Shown here: positions 23,749 through 34,733 of the stretch, piece by piece
Layout: each line of letters opens with the position of its first letter
How positions within the stretch are numbered: the stretch's first letter is position 1
Source: Mallotus nudiflorus
Taxonomy: Eukaryota > Streptophyta > Magnoliopsida > Malpighiales > Euphorbiaceae
DNA length: 64,000 bases
Reading direction: 5' to 3'
NCBI GenBank assembly: GCA_947683625.1
Contig: CANTUR010000009.1
Span: forward strand, 2,679,501 to 2,743,500
The notes under the pieces: model-generated
What the model was told of the DNA's origin: nothing
Databases searched by the model: none
Seen by the model: the letters and a program-made list of their open reading frames with translations, nothing else
Program-made: the position numbers and the translations under genes

Positions 23749-26700
23749 TTGAATAATATTTAACTTAGAATATTTTATTTTAAGGTCTTTTTATCCTACT
23801 AAATCGCATTATTTTATACATTATTATTTTATGTGTTAATATATATATATATTTACTTGCATTAGGGTTTAATATTTATTTAAATGTGTATATTATTAAT
23901 ATTAGTGAGTAATATATTAATATATGTGTGTATTTGTACATGTGTGTGTGTATTTAAGTGTGTGGTGTGTGCATTTTTATAGTATATAATAAGGAATAAT
24001 ATATTATATAGTTTATTAATTTTTAATATAAAGTTTTATGAATATAATATATAATATATACATTTACAAAACACAAAAAAACCTCTCTCTCACTCATCTT
24101 CCTCGATTAACCCCATCACCACCGTCAGCCATCCATTTCTTCTTCGGTAGGTGTGCCTCCTTGCCTTCCGCCGCCTGTCAGCCAGCTCAGCCGCCATCAG
24201 CTTCCATTTCCAGCATCGTTTGGAGCTTTGAAAGCTGAAAAATCGAAAAACCAAGCCATCATTGTTCGTCACATTTTCGGCCACCTCCTTCGACACCGCC
24301 GGTCTCATTCCCTTCCCTGAGCACTGGTGAGTGTATTTCTAAGCTTTGTTTTGTCTGGTTTGGTCTAGATTTTGGTGGCGAACAATTTTAAGTTTCGGCC
24401 ACCTAGATTTTTTCCATTTTTTTGAGCTTGATTCTTTGTGATTCATGAGAAATGCCTTAACAAATGTTGTTTCCCTTAGCTTAATCTACATCCCAGAATT
24501 TTTGTGTGATTTTTGGGAATTATTTTGATTTTTGTGAATTTTTTATTATCTTATTATTATTTTATTATTTTCATAAATTAATTAAATAAATTATGAAATT
24601 GTGATTTTTGGTGTTATTGATGGTTGCTGGTAATTTTAGAATTTAATTTATATTTTTTGTGTATTTTTTTTAATTTTTTATAATTATTTTTAATTTATGT
24701 TATTTTTGGAAATTTAGGTTAAATACATATTTTGCTAGTAATAATTGGTTAATTAAGTGTAATTGTTGATTTTAATGAATAATATGTTGAGAAAATAATT
24801 TTTGAGTATTTATATAATTTGTATTGAATTTTTGAATGTTTTTAGTATTTTATGTGTATTTTTATATATTAGGAGTATTTTGGTAATTTGGTAGTAATTT
24901 TAGTTGAATATTAAATTTAATCGGTTTTAATATTATTTGAGGTATAAAAATGATTTTTACAAATTATTTACTAATTTTAACTAATTAATACTATTTTTTA
25001 AAAAATTATTTTCAAATTATATATAAAATAATATTTTTGTAAATAAATGGATTTTTAGTAATTTTTAATATGTTTTTGGACTAATTACGTAAATTGGATT
25101 TATAAAATGAATTTTTATTAATATTTGTAAAATTATCGAGAAATATCAATTTTTAATAATATTATATTATTAATTAGGGTTTTTAAGTAATTATTGGTAA
25201 AATAATTACTTTTGGTGTTTTAATATTTAAATTGCTATAATTTGGTACTTAAAGGGTATTTTTGGTATTTATTGAATTTTAATATATTTTATTGTATTTT
25301 ATTGTAAATTGTGGACCTCAGTCGGGGGAATTTGTAGTTTGGGATCCCGACCGAGGAGTTGTTTGAATCCTGATATTTGAAGTGTATTTTTCTTGCAGGA
25401 CCGGCTCTACTTTTTAAGTAGAAAGATGTTCATTTTACAGAGAAGGTTCTGCTGAATTTTTGGTAACATTCTCGTAAAATGTGACATCGGATCTAATTTC
25501 TATTCTTTATTTGTATTAGTAATCCTAGATTGAGTCTCCAGAAGTTAAGTTAGATTCATTTTGATTTTCATGTTATTATTTTATTGTTAATTGCGCCGAG
25601 ACCGAGGCCTAGTAGACCAGACCCGTCGGATCCGTCTCGAGAAACGCATACCTATGAGTTATTATTTTATATATGCGTGCATTTAGGTTGCATGCTTTAG
25701 AAATATATGTTTTTAATTGTATGATTTATGCATCAATGACTTAATAAATGCTTAAGTATGATCTAGGTATATTTTTAGTATATTATGAAATAAATGCATG
25801 TTTTTCTTTTTAATTAAATCTAGATTACTTTCAAACATATTATTGGTTTAATTTAATATATTCCATAATTTATGTGAATTGATTTTACGTATATATACTT
25901 GAAATATACTTAGTTTATGTTAGGTATATTTCTAGTATATATATGGTTTATAATGTTATTTATAATGATATCATGCATCATTATTTTATGAATGAAATGA
26001 GTTATTTTAATGAAGGATATCAATAGAACATGCTTCCTAGTGGGTAGCACTATGACCGAGTACGTACCGATATGACGATAGATTGTAGGTTAAATTACTA
26101 ATCTATTTGTGGATCATGACTTGATTGATTTGATTATTGTATGAGGTGAATAAGAGTGTGATTGCTGGAGCTTGGTTGACCTAGTGTTTTGGGGTCAATC
26201 ACACTAACAGTCAGACTACTGGAGCTCGATCGACTTAGTGTCTCGGGGCCAGTCTACTGTCAATAAGGATTAAGTGAATTTATTTGGAAACAAGTGAGCT
26301 TGTATGGCTAGAGTGATGTCTGTTGTTATTTAAGGTTCTGATCATTTAGGGTTCGATTTGATCCTTCTTAAACTAATATTTTTTAGTATTATAAATAAAG
26401 TGATCTTCAGCACCTGTGTGTACATGCCTGTATATATATTTATTATACACATATGATTGATTGCATTTGACATTTAGTAATGCGTGTATATATATTATAA
26501 CAATTCACTCAATAAGGTTTGACTTCCCTCCGTTGATGTTTTTACAGGAGAGTCCTCTTCTTCAGACCTCAGTAGTAAACCTATCTGCTGGATTTCTTCC
26601 GCTCCGGCCCTATTATGTAAATCACTTACTTCAATTTTATTTTGTACTCTAGATACTGCAATAGTAGTTGTATTTGATTCTGTTGAGAGTTGTATTTGAT

Positions 26701-26989
26701 TCTGTTGAGAGTTGTATTTGATTTTATGCTTGTACGAGATTTTAATTCATAGTGTTTCTCTGAAGATTTGTATTAAGAAATTTTATTTATGATATGAGAT
26801 ATGATATTATTTTATTAAAGGAAGTTGATGAATTCATTTTATTATTTGAGATTTAATTTCCACTACATAAATATTTTATTTATTTTATTTTATTGCATGC
26901 TTTACTTTTAAGGCTTGCTACGGGATCCGGATTCAAAAGAATTCTCGTTCCCTAGCACCAGTCATGGCCCCCTATTTTGGGTCGTGACA
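23536..26989 (+). mobile_element. Solo LTR, family of about 3.3 kb, copy 1
   Basis: A 3454-bp LTR with termini TGTAATAACTCGAG and GGGTCGTGACA, flanked by perfect GACTA duplications (23531-23535 and 26990-26994). No internal LTR pair or coding sequence exists, so it is solo. Landmarks shared with the copies at 34734-37948 and 52273-55508 are a GC-rich segment (24090-24330), CCTAGTAGACCAGACCCGTC (25606-25625), a duplicated GAGCTCGRTYGACTTAGTG unit (26165-26270), CTTCAGACCTCAGTAG near 26560 and a 3' block TTGCTACGGGATCCGGATTC. An (AT)n tract lies at 23716-23745. Open frames inside do not recur as protein among copies. Confidence 0.95.
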
Positions 26990-29554
26990 GACTATCTCAT
27001 TCAACAAGAACTATTCTATAAGGAGAGGAGCATAATTTAGTAAATTAACAAGCGGGGATTACAATACCAACTTTTATCATTCTCTTATTGCCCAAAAGAG
27101 ATCTCAATCAGGCATTAAATTTCTGGAAGTTAAAAGAAATTTAATTGATAATGCAAATATTATTCAGTCATATATTCTTTCTTTTTACCAAGACCTTTTC
27201 TCAGAGACCTCGAGATCATATTATAATGCTTTTGACATGGTCAATGATGTTATTCCAAATTTAGTGATGGATGATGAAAATACTTCACTTGTTCTCATTC
27301 TTAGTGATGATGAAATTTCTAATACTATTCAATATATGGACAATGTTAGCTCTCCTGGTCCTTATGGCTTCACATGTGATTTTTTTATTTATTGCTAGGA
27401 TACAATTAGTGCAAATGTTTATGCAGTGGCAAGGGAAGTTTTTGTTCATGGCTTTATTAAGCAAGGGTTAAATTATAGTAATATGATCATAATTCTTAAG
27501 ATTCATGGTGCCACTTCTATTGTTAAATTTTGACAAATAATTCTTAGTAATTTTATTTTCAATATAATTACTAAGATTTTAGTAAATCAACTTGCTTTGG
27601 TTGTTGCTAGGATTGTCTCTAAAGAATAATTTGATTTTATTAGAGGGCATTATATAGAACACTACATTGCAAGGGCTTCTGAATGTGTTAATATTTTAAA
27701 TAAAAGCTATAGAACTAGTCATTTAGGTATGAAAATTGATACTTGTATGGCCTTTAATATAATGAAATAGGATTTTATTTTGCAGGTTTTAATATGTTTT
27801 AGTTTTGGAGCTAGGTTTAGAAGTTGGATTTTGACAATCTTCTCTTCTGCTCAAATTTTAGTTATTTTAAAATGGTTCTCCAAAAGGATAATTTAGTTGC
27901 TCGAGGGGTGTGCGTCAAGAGGACCCCTTATCACCTTGCATTTTTTATATTGGAGAGGATTTTTTTTTTAATAAATGGATCTCTTGTTTTGTGAGTAATA
28001 GAACTTTCTAACTCATGGAGGTCGGATGTTCATTATTGGCTCCTTATTTTTTATGTTGATGATGTGCTTTTGTTTAGAAAAGCATCTTCTCATAATATCA
28101 AGTTAATTGCTTTTATTTTTAGGCTTATGGGAACCTTTCAAGTCAATGTGTCAATTAGGATAAATCATAACTTTTCTTAATTCAGCCATTTTCTAGAAGA
28201 CATGTTGATTTCCTCTTACAACTCTCTTAAATGAAGTTGGGTGTGTTACCTTTTATATATCTGGGTATTCTATTATTTTATAAGGCTAAAAAATTGCATC
28301 TTTAGTCTATTGCTGATGCGATTCTTATGAGATTTGATAGTTGGAAAGGTAAATTGCTCTCTTTGGCTGTTAGAGTTTGCTTGGTTAATTCCATTATTAA
28401 GGGTTCCTTCATCTATAGTTTTATGGTTTATAAGTGGCCTTCGAATTTTTAAAAAAGATGGAAAAAAGCATTTATAATTTACCTTTTTAGCTATTTTTTT
28501 CTAAGGAGAGCGCTTTGCATCTATTTCTTTATTATCCCTATATAGATGGTTTATAGACAACAATTGGAGACATTTTTGGAGTTCAGCTTCAACCCAATAG
28601 CAATTCTCCTCTGCTATTCTTTGAGTCAGTCTGTGATCATTCTCTTAGCTCACAAATGAGACATTTGCTTATTTTTACTGTTATTTTGATTTTTTGTGCA
28701 ATGTTGAATGCTTGTAACAGAGTAATTTTTTAAGATATATTTATTCCTGTCTCTGCTTCATTGTGGTCGATTTTACAAGCTATCAAAGAGTGTAACACTT
28801 ATAAGATTGGTACAACAAGTGGTTCACAAGATCAATTGTTTGTTTTATGTCACCTTGGCATTAGTTCAATTCTTAAAAAGACTCCCATCATTGTTGTAAT
28901 TCATTGGCAATTCCCTCCTCAAGGTACTTTGAAAGTTAACATAGATGGACAAGCTTTAAGGTCTCTAGGTAGTTTGGGCAGAGGTGGCATTTTCCAAATC
29001 AACTTTGGCTTTTTTAAAGGATGATTCTCTATTTCTTTAGGGGAAAGATATGCTTTTGAAGCTGAACTTAGATCTACAATTTTTGTTATTGATAAGGCTT
29101 GGGATTTTGGTTAGCATGATTTGTGGCTTGAGATTGATTCAACTAATGTGGTTAATCTCTTTCGTTCTAAGTCATTTGATGTTCCATGGCGATTTCTCAA
29201 GGACTGGTTTAAATGTCTTCATTGTATCTCTTTGATGTGCTTTCGTGTTTCCCACATCTTTCATAAAGATAATACAGCAGCAAATAAATTAGCTCATTAG
29301 GGTACTCCTATTGATAATGAGAGGTGGTGACATGTTGCACCTAATTTTTGTAATGCTTTTTTAGCTCATTTTTTTTACATAAAGAGTACATATTTTGCTA
29401 GTTTTCTAGCTTTATGATTTGCTTATAAGTTTTTTGGTTTGTTTAATAATATTTTTTTGAGATTTCTTGTGACATTAAGTGTTAAGAGGGTGTCAACCTA
29501 ACTGAAATGTTCTGGTCCACCTCTGAAGTTTTATCCAAATTTTATTAAAAAAAA
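26990..29554 (+). pseudogene. L1 LINE ORF2 reverse transcriptase and RNase H
   Basis: After the target site the frame continues DYLIQQELFYKERS. The RT domain follows: LSDDEISNTIQYMDNVSSPG with PGPYG in place of PGPDG (about 27300), a degenerate LIPK/RPISL region, KIDTCMAFNIM (27735), RGVRQEDPLSPC (27900), and an intact YVDD box at 28052-28063. A Cys/His region is eroded. Near 28900-29290 is an RNase H domain: PPQGTLKVNIDGQALRSLGS, then ERYAFEAELRST, LWLEIDSTNVV and FHKDNTAANKLAH. The A-rich run at 29547-29554 is taken as the 3' end. Many stops make it dead. Confidence 0.92.
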
Positions 29555-29596
29555 TTATAATCAAAATATTTTGGGTAGGTTCTATCTTTATATTTA

Positions 29597-31594
29597 GGAT
29601 AAACTACACAATTGGTGTTTGAACTTTTTAATTTTTGGTATTTTGGTGGTTAGATTTTTTTTTTTTATTATTGAGTGTCTAAACTCATTATTTTTCTATC
29701 ATTTCAGTGGTTCTGTTTGGTAAATGGTGGTCTGAGTGTTGACTAGACACAATGGGACCCACTTTTTCTGTGCAAGTTGACACGTTAAATGCCACATATT
29801 CAAATCTTTAATTTTTCAAAAATACCCATATCTCATTCTTTTAAAAAAACCAAAAACAAAAAAAATATAGAAATAATGTATTTTGCAATCTGAAAGAATA
29901 GCCTTCATATTCATTTTTCTTTTTTTCTTTTTTTTTTGCAATTAAGAACATATATCCAATTTACCTATAATGAGGAATTATGGTCAAAAAAAATTTTACA
30001 ATTTGGAAGAACCGAAGAAGAGGAACATCGTCTTTTTCTTCCCTTTCTCCTAAAAAAAATCTCAAACCCAGGAAAAAATAAGAGAGCAAGATTTACAGGC
30101 TTAATTTGGAACAAACAGCATCAAATGGAACAACGAACGCTCCCAAATGCAAATCCATCCTCCTGTTAATCCTATGAGCTCCTTCTCAAAAGCGTTTTCT
30201 AATACATTGGGAGTTGATGATGCTTCTACGCCAGCAACTCGTCTTGAATTTTTCTCTTCAGCAGCTATAGATGATGCTTCCATATCTCTCTTTAACTCTA
30301 GTTGAATTCGTGTCCTCCATTGCTGACACCAAATCTGAATTTTTTCCCTTTCACCTAGTTTTTTATCTTTAGCTAAATTCCCTACCATCAAGAATGACCT
30401 TTTGAGTGAAACTTTTCATGTAGGGAATGGTATGTGTTTCTTTATGATGAATTTGTAACTATTGAACTTGATAGGGGGTATTTAATGAACTTTTTCAGGA
30501 ACGTTTTCCAAATCCATAATCTTTGGTGAAAGATCTTCATGATATTAGTTTAAAGCAATTTGGATGCTTAGTGGTTCCAAAATGATGTTTGGATATAAAG
30601 AGCATATAGAAGCCCTTTTATTGTTTGTTTTCTTTTTCCATTAGTAATTAACCTTATCATCTTCTCTTCACACTCCCTCTCATCCCATATGAATTAATAA
30701 TGTAAAAGAAGAAAGAAACAAGAAAAAAGAAGCTATTAAGTTCTTATAGTTATAGTACCCATTTACAGGGGAGGTGTGGCTTGGGCCTTGTGTTTTCCCT
30801 GACTTCACATATTCAAAAGTTCGTTCTTGATGGCCTAGTCTAGTTAAAGATTTCATTTTTAGTGGTGTTAATGGCACATGGAATGACATGAATGAGCTAG
30901 CTATTTTTAAGGTAATAAATTTTTTTTATTATTATTATTTACAACTTATGGAATGGCACTCCTCGTCGATGTCGAGACCATCGCTTTGCCGCAAGCCATT
31001 GCATCACACGACATTGAAGAGTCGAGTAACTTCAGCGCGACCTCATGTCCATGTCAAAGCCGTCATCATTGATAGCACCATCGTCAACTCTTTTTTGACC
31101 CAGCTCACCAAACCTGCTACTGCCTCTTGGTCACACGATCCGGTTTATTCCCTAGCCGAGATGTCTTTTGTATTTTCACAAGTCATCTTCAATCTATCCT
31201 CACAAGCTAGCAATTGAGTGGGTTATTACTTTGGCCAAGAAAGCGGGATCAAAGTAGAGTACCTTGAAGAGCAATAAAAGAAATCATGACTGAGTAAAAG
31301 CCATAAGCGAGGGAGAAAGAAGAAAAAATAGTAAAGTGGAACAAGAAGACAACTTAGACATTTACTATAAATTGTATATGTGTATGTTGATATGGCATGT
31401 TGCATGGCTAAAAATGGATTCCACACATGTTGATTGGATACTCAAGCCACCATTTGCTTGATAGAACCACGGAAATGATAAAAAATAATGAGTTTAGAAC
31501 CCATTTGTTAAAAAAATAATAATAATAATAATAAAATCTAACCATTAAAATAGAAAAAATTGAAAAATTCAAATACCAATTAGGCAGTTTATTC
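29597..31594. mobile_element. Mutator-like (MULE) element with long TIRs
   Basis: The left end GGATAAACTACACAATTGG and the inverted right end GAATAAACTGCCTAATTGG begin terminal inverted repeats of about 150-190 bp (for example CTAAACTCATTATTTTTCTA on the left and its inverse near 31490). The flanks carry a perfect 9-bp duplication TTATATTTA (29588-29596 and 31595-31603), the Mutator hallmark. The 1.6-kb interior has no transposase motif. It includes two frames of about 100 codons (30391-30101 on - and 30888-31217 on +) with more mixed base composition than the surroundings. They could be captured host sequence but are unidentified. Confidence 0.88.
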
Positions 31595-31603
31595 TTATAT
31601 TTA

Positions 31604-32376
31604 TCTTATTAATAATAAAAAAGAGTTAAAAAGTATTTAGTCAATTCTACGTATTAATTAACAACTGGATTAAGCTTGAGACAAATCGCAATTAAAAAAT
31701 AATTAATTGGACTTCTTTACTAATTTTAACAGGGACTTAATAAATAAGATTCGTGTTTGCACGTATGAGTTAAAGCTGCACACGTGCTTGAACGTCGCTA
31801 TACCCGTGCCAGGAAAATGGCACAGCACGTCCGCGCGTGTAATAGCGTTCCCCACCGAGTTCACACATGAGGTGCACGTGAGGTTGTGAGACAGATCAAA
31901 AATATTTTGGCGGTCCAATTATTTTTGTTTCTTTGTACAGCTTTTGTTCTTCAATTTTACCGAAAGGTCAAATAAATAATGGTTTCGTCGAAAGGTCAAA
32001 TAAATAATGGTTTCTTACTTTCTTAGACATAATGGGAATCGTCTGCATTAATTAAAACTGAATTGATTAAAATTTAAATAAATTGTAGATATTAATAATT
32101 AAAATTAAAAAATATATATGTACATATATAATTAAGAATTTTTATTCTTTTGAGATGTATAAAAAGAATATATATGAAAGGTGATATAAGTTTATAAAAC
32201 TATAAATTCATAAGTTTTAGAATAACTAATAGTATCAAAATAAATTTACCAATGCAAAGAGAAATTAAAAGTGATGACATATTATATATTAATTCCATAT
32301 CTTTTATTTTATGATGGGATATAATAAAAAAGGATAATCAGTTAAGCTTAGTCTTTACGCAAGAACTAATTGTAAA
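31604..32376. other. Spacer between MULE and solo LTR
   Basis: AT-rich, with a more GC-rich patch at 31760-31890 that has no identified coding sequence. It includes the 28-bp duplication listed separately. Confidence 0.5.
31961..32016. repeat. 28-bp tandem duplication
   Basis: CGAAAGGTCAAATAAATAAT followed by GGTTTCGT/GGTTTCTT occurs twice in direct succession (31961-31988 and 31989-32016) with a single difference. Confidence 0.9.
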
Positions 32377-34362
32377 TGTAGACATCTGATTCGGTCGGTT
32401 CGTGTTAAGGGACGAATTAAGGGCGCTCGGTTTGATCGATCCGTTGTTAAGCCCGATGATGAGAACGTGGAACTTAGACATGAGAATAAAGCCTGAATCT
32501 CTAGTGGAAAGTGGACTTGAAAATTTAAAAGCCTGAAAAACCCAAAATCGAGCCCGACTATCCAAATTCGGCCCAAACCCGCTCGGCCCAAGCCAAAAGG
32601 GCATCGCCTCAGTGTAATGAGGCGATCGCCTCTTTGGCAGCTGCCAATGAGGCGCCGTCCCTATGACAGCCCACTTGCAGCTGCATTTAATGCAACTGCA
32701 ATCATGACGGCCAAGTGGTGCAGGCCCCACTCTCCATACCTCTTTCTTGTGTGAGGAAAAGATTTTTGGGGAAAGAAAAAAGGCTACAAGAGCTCATGAT
32801 GGGCTAGAAGGCTTAAGGGCATGGGAAATCTAAGGAATAAAAGAGGAAAAAAGAGAGAGAAAAGGGGAGGGGGATGATTGAAAAAAAGGGAGAGGAGCTC
32901 TAAAAAAGAAAAACACAAAAGGAAAAGAAAAAAAAAACGTCCTCAAGAAAGGGGAGGAAGGTTGAAGCAAAGAGTTCCACTTTCTCCGTAAGAGAAGAAG
33001 GAAGAAACTTGTGTCAAAGGTTCCTAGCAAGGATCTCAATCAAGGCAGCTCTGAGGGCCTCTCATTTTGGTATAAAATCTGCACTTAAACTTGACATGTT
33101 CATCATTTTAGGTGTTCCTGCTTATGTGTAACTGAGCCATTAGTACATTTTAGGTTTATCTCTAGTGTGTCATGCTTGATATCTCATTTTATTGATGGAT
33201 CTTTGAATACTTTTGCATGTAGTCGTAGTATGATAAGTGTAGAGTGTGTATATGCATGTTTTGGTTACTTAGAGTAGAAGTTTGTACATCTAGGGAGTCA
33301 GAGTCGGTCTAGTGATCAGGCAACCCCTCTTCACAAAGGCATTGCCTCATCTCAATGAGGCAATCACTTCATTGATGAGGTGATCGCTCCATTAATAGGC
33401 CTTTAGGGAGTCTATCTTTTGTGTGTGTGTTACCTTTTTTGCCTCAGAATTGTAAGAGCCCCTATTGATCAGGTGTCGCCTCATCAATAAGGCGACCGCC
33501 TCATTGACAGGATTAACCTACTTCCTGCTTCATTTTTTTTATTAACCTTTGTCGTGATATCCGCTTCGGTATGTCCCCTTTTGACCCTAAATATGTCTAT
33601 ATGATTGCATGATGGTGATTATCTTGATTATTTGATGGTTTCTTTAGTCCATAATGTGAAAACCCCATTTTTATATAGAGTCTCCTTGTAAATATTGTCA
33701 CATGTGATTTCATTTTTTTATGAAAGGAAGGGCTAACCGTGTGTTATTTGCAAGAATTACTTTATGATTTCTGTCATCGGGTAATCACTTTTGCTAGTTA
33801 TCCCTTATACATTGCCGCTTTTATGTTATTTTATTGGTTTATTTTCTATATATTATTTCATTTATTTAGCTAAAAAGCGTTGTAATCCTTAATCCCTTTC
33901 CCCATTTAATTTTGAATGTATGGTTGTAAATTATTATTTATTTTATTTACTGCGTTTTTTGAATGTTGGGACTTAAAGGCATGAAATTGAAATAATGTAC
34001 AAACTCGGACTTAATTATAAAATTTGACAATTATCCGAAGGCAATTTCATTACATGTGGTAAATGAGAAAATAATTAAAAAATTAAATGGTAATAAAACG
34101 CAAAACACAAACAGAGGCCAACCGCAAGGTTGGGTGAGCATTTAAACGCTCATATCCAGTTTCCGAACTCGATCTCTGATGATGGCTTTTGGAAACTTCC
34201 GTGGGATCCAGTTGTTGTACAGTGTATCCTGGCTCTTATCCGGGTGACAACTCCATCTCCGAATAGGCTCATGACCTATATTGTATTTCCTAGTGGACCT
34301 CGAGTCCACACAGTATCGTGGTCGCCAAACACTTGGGCGCGCACTAAACCCTGCCGCCTATA
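32377..34362 (+). mobile_element. Solo LTR of a Tat-like family
   Basis: A 1986-bp LTR beginning TGTAGACATCTGATTCGG and ending CACTAAACCCTGCCGCCTATA, flanked by perfect GTAAA duplications (32372-32376 and 34363-34367). Its last 200 bp, reverse-complemented, resembles the edge of the 20765-22867 LTR (GGCGGnGGGTTTAGTG, ACCACGAYACT, GGAGATGnAGT), so it belongs to the same broad lineage in the opposite orientation. It contains the perfect palindrome GAGGCGATCGCCTC at 32619-32632 and degenerate relatives at 33341-33395 and 33468-33512. A long open frame on the reverse strand (32730-32338) crosses the LTR edge and is not a gene. Confidence 0.9.
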
Positions 34363-34367
34363 GTAAA

Positions 34368-34728
34368 CCTCTATAAATTAATATATATTTTATTTAATTA
34401 TTTTAGAATACAAATAAAACAAAAATAAAATATATTAATTAAATAAATTTAATGAAATATTAACTATAAGTTAATTGAATATCTTTAAAGAATGAAAGTT
34501 CACTGTTGACTTAAATTAATAAAATTCATTTCTCTGAATTTTGACTTTTTTTATAGAGATGTCAAAATATCACAAATTTAATTTAATATTTTTTACATAG
34601 TGATTTTTTTGACAAATCAAATTTAAGAAAAAGAATAACAAATTATACATACAGCAATACTTTTTGAAAAAAAAAATTATTATCATTGTTATTTTGAAAA
34701 AGAAAATTTTTAACATAATTTTAATTGT
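34368..34728. other. AT-rich gap between two solo LTRs
   Basis: About 360 bp of A/T-rich sequence with nothing recognisable. Confidence 0.6.
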
Positions 34729-34733
34729 AAATA

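Noticed and set aside
32338..32730. 130-codon reverse-strand frame
   Set aside because: It crosses the exact LTR boundary and target duplication at 32372-32377, so it is a chance frame.
34115..34362. tRNA or small structured RNA gene in a GC-rich patch
   Set aside because: No tRNA arms or anticodon pattern. The patch is explained as the 3' end of the Tat-like solo LTR.
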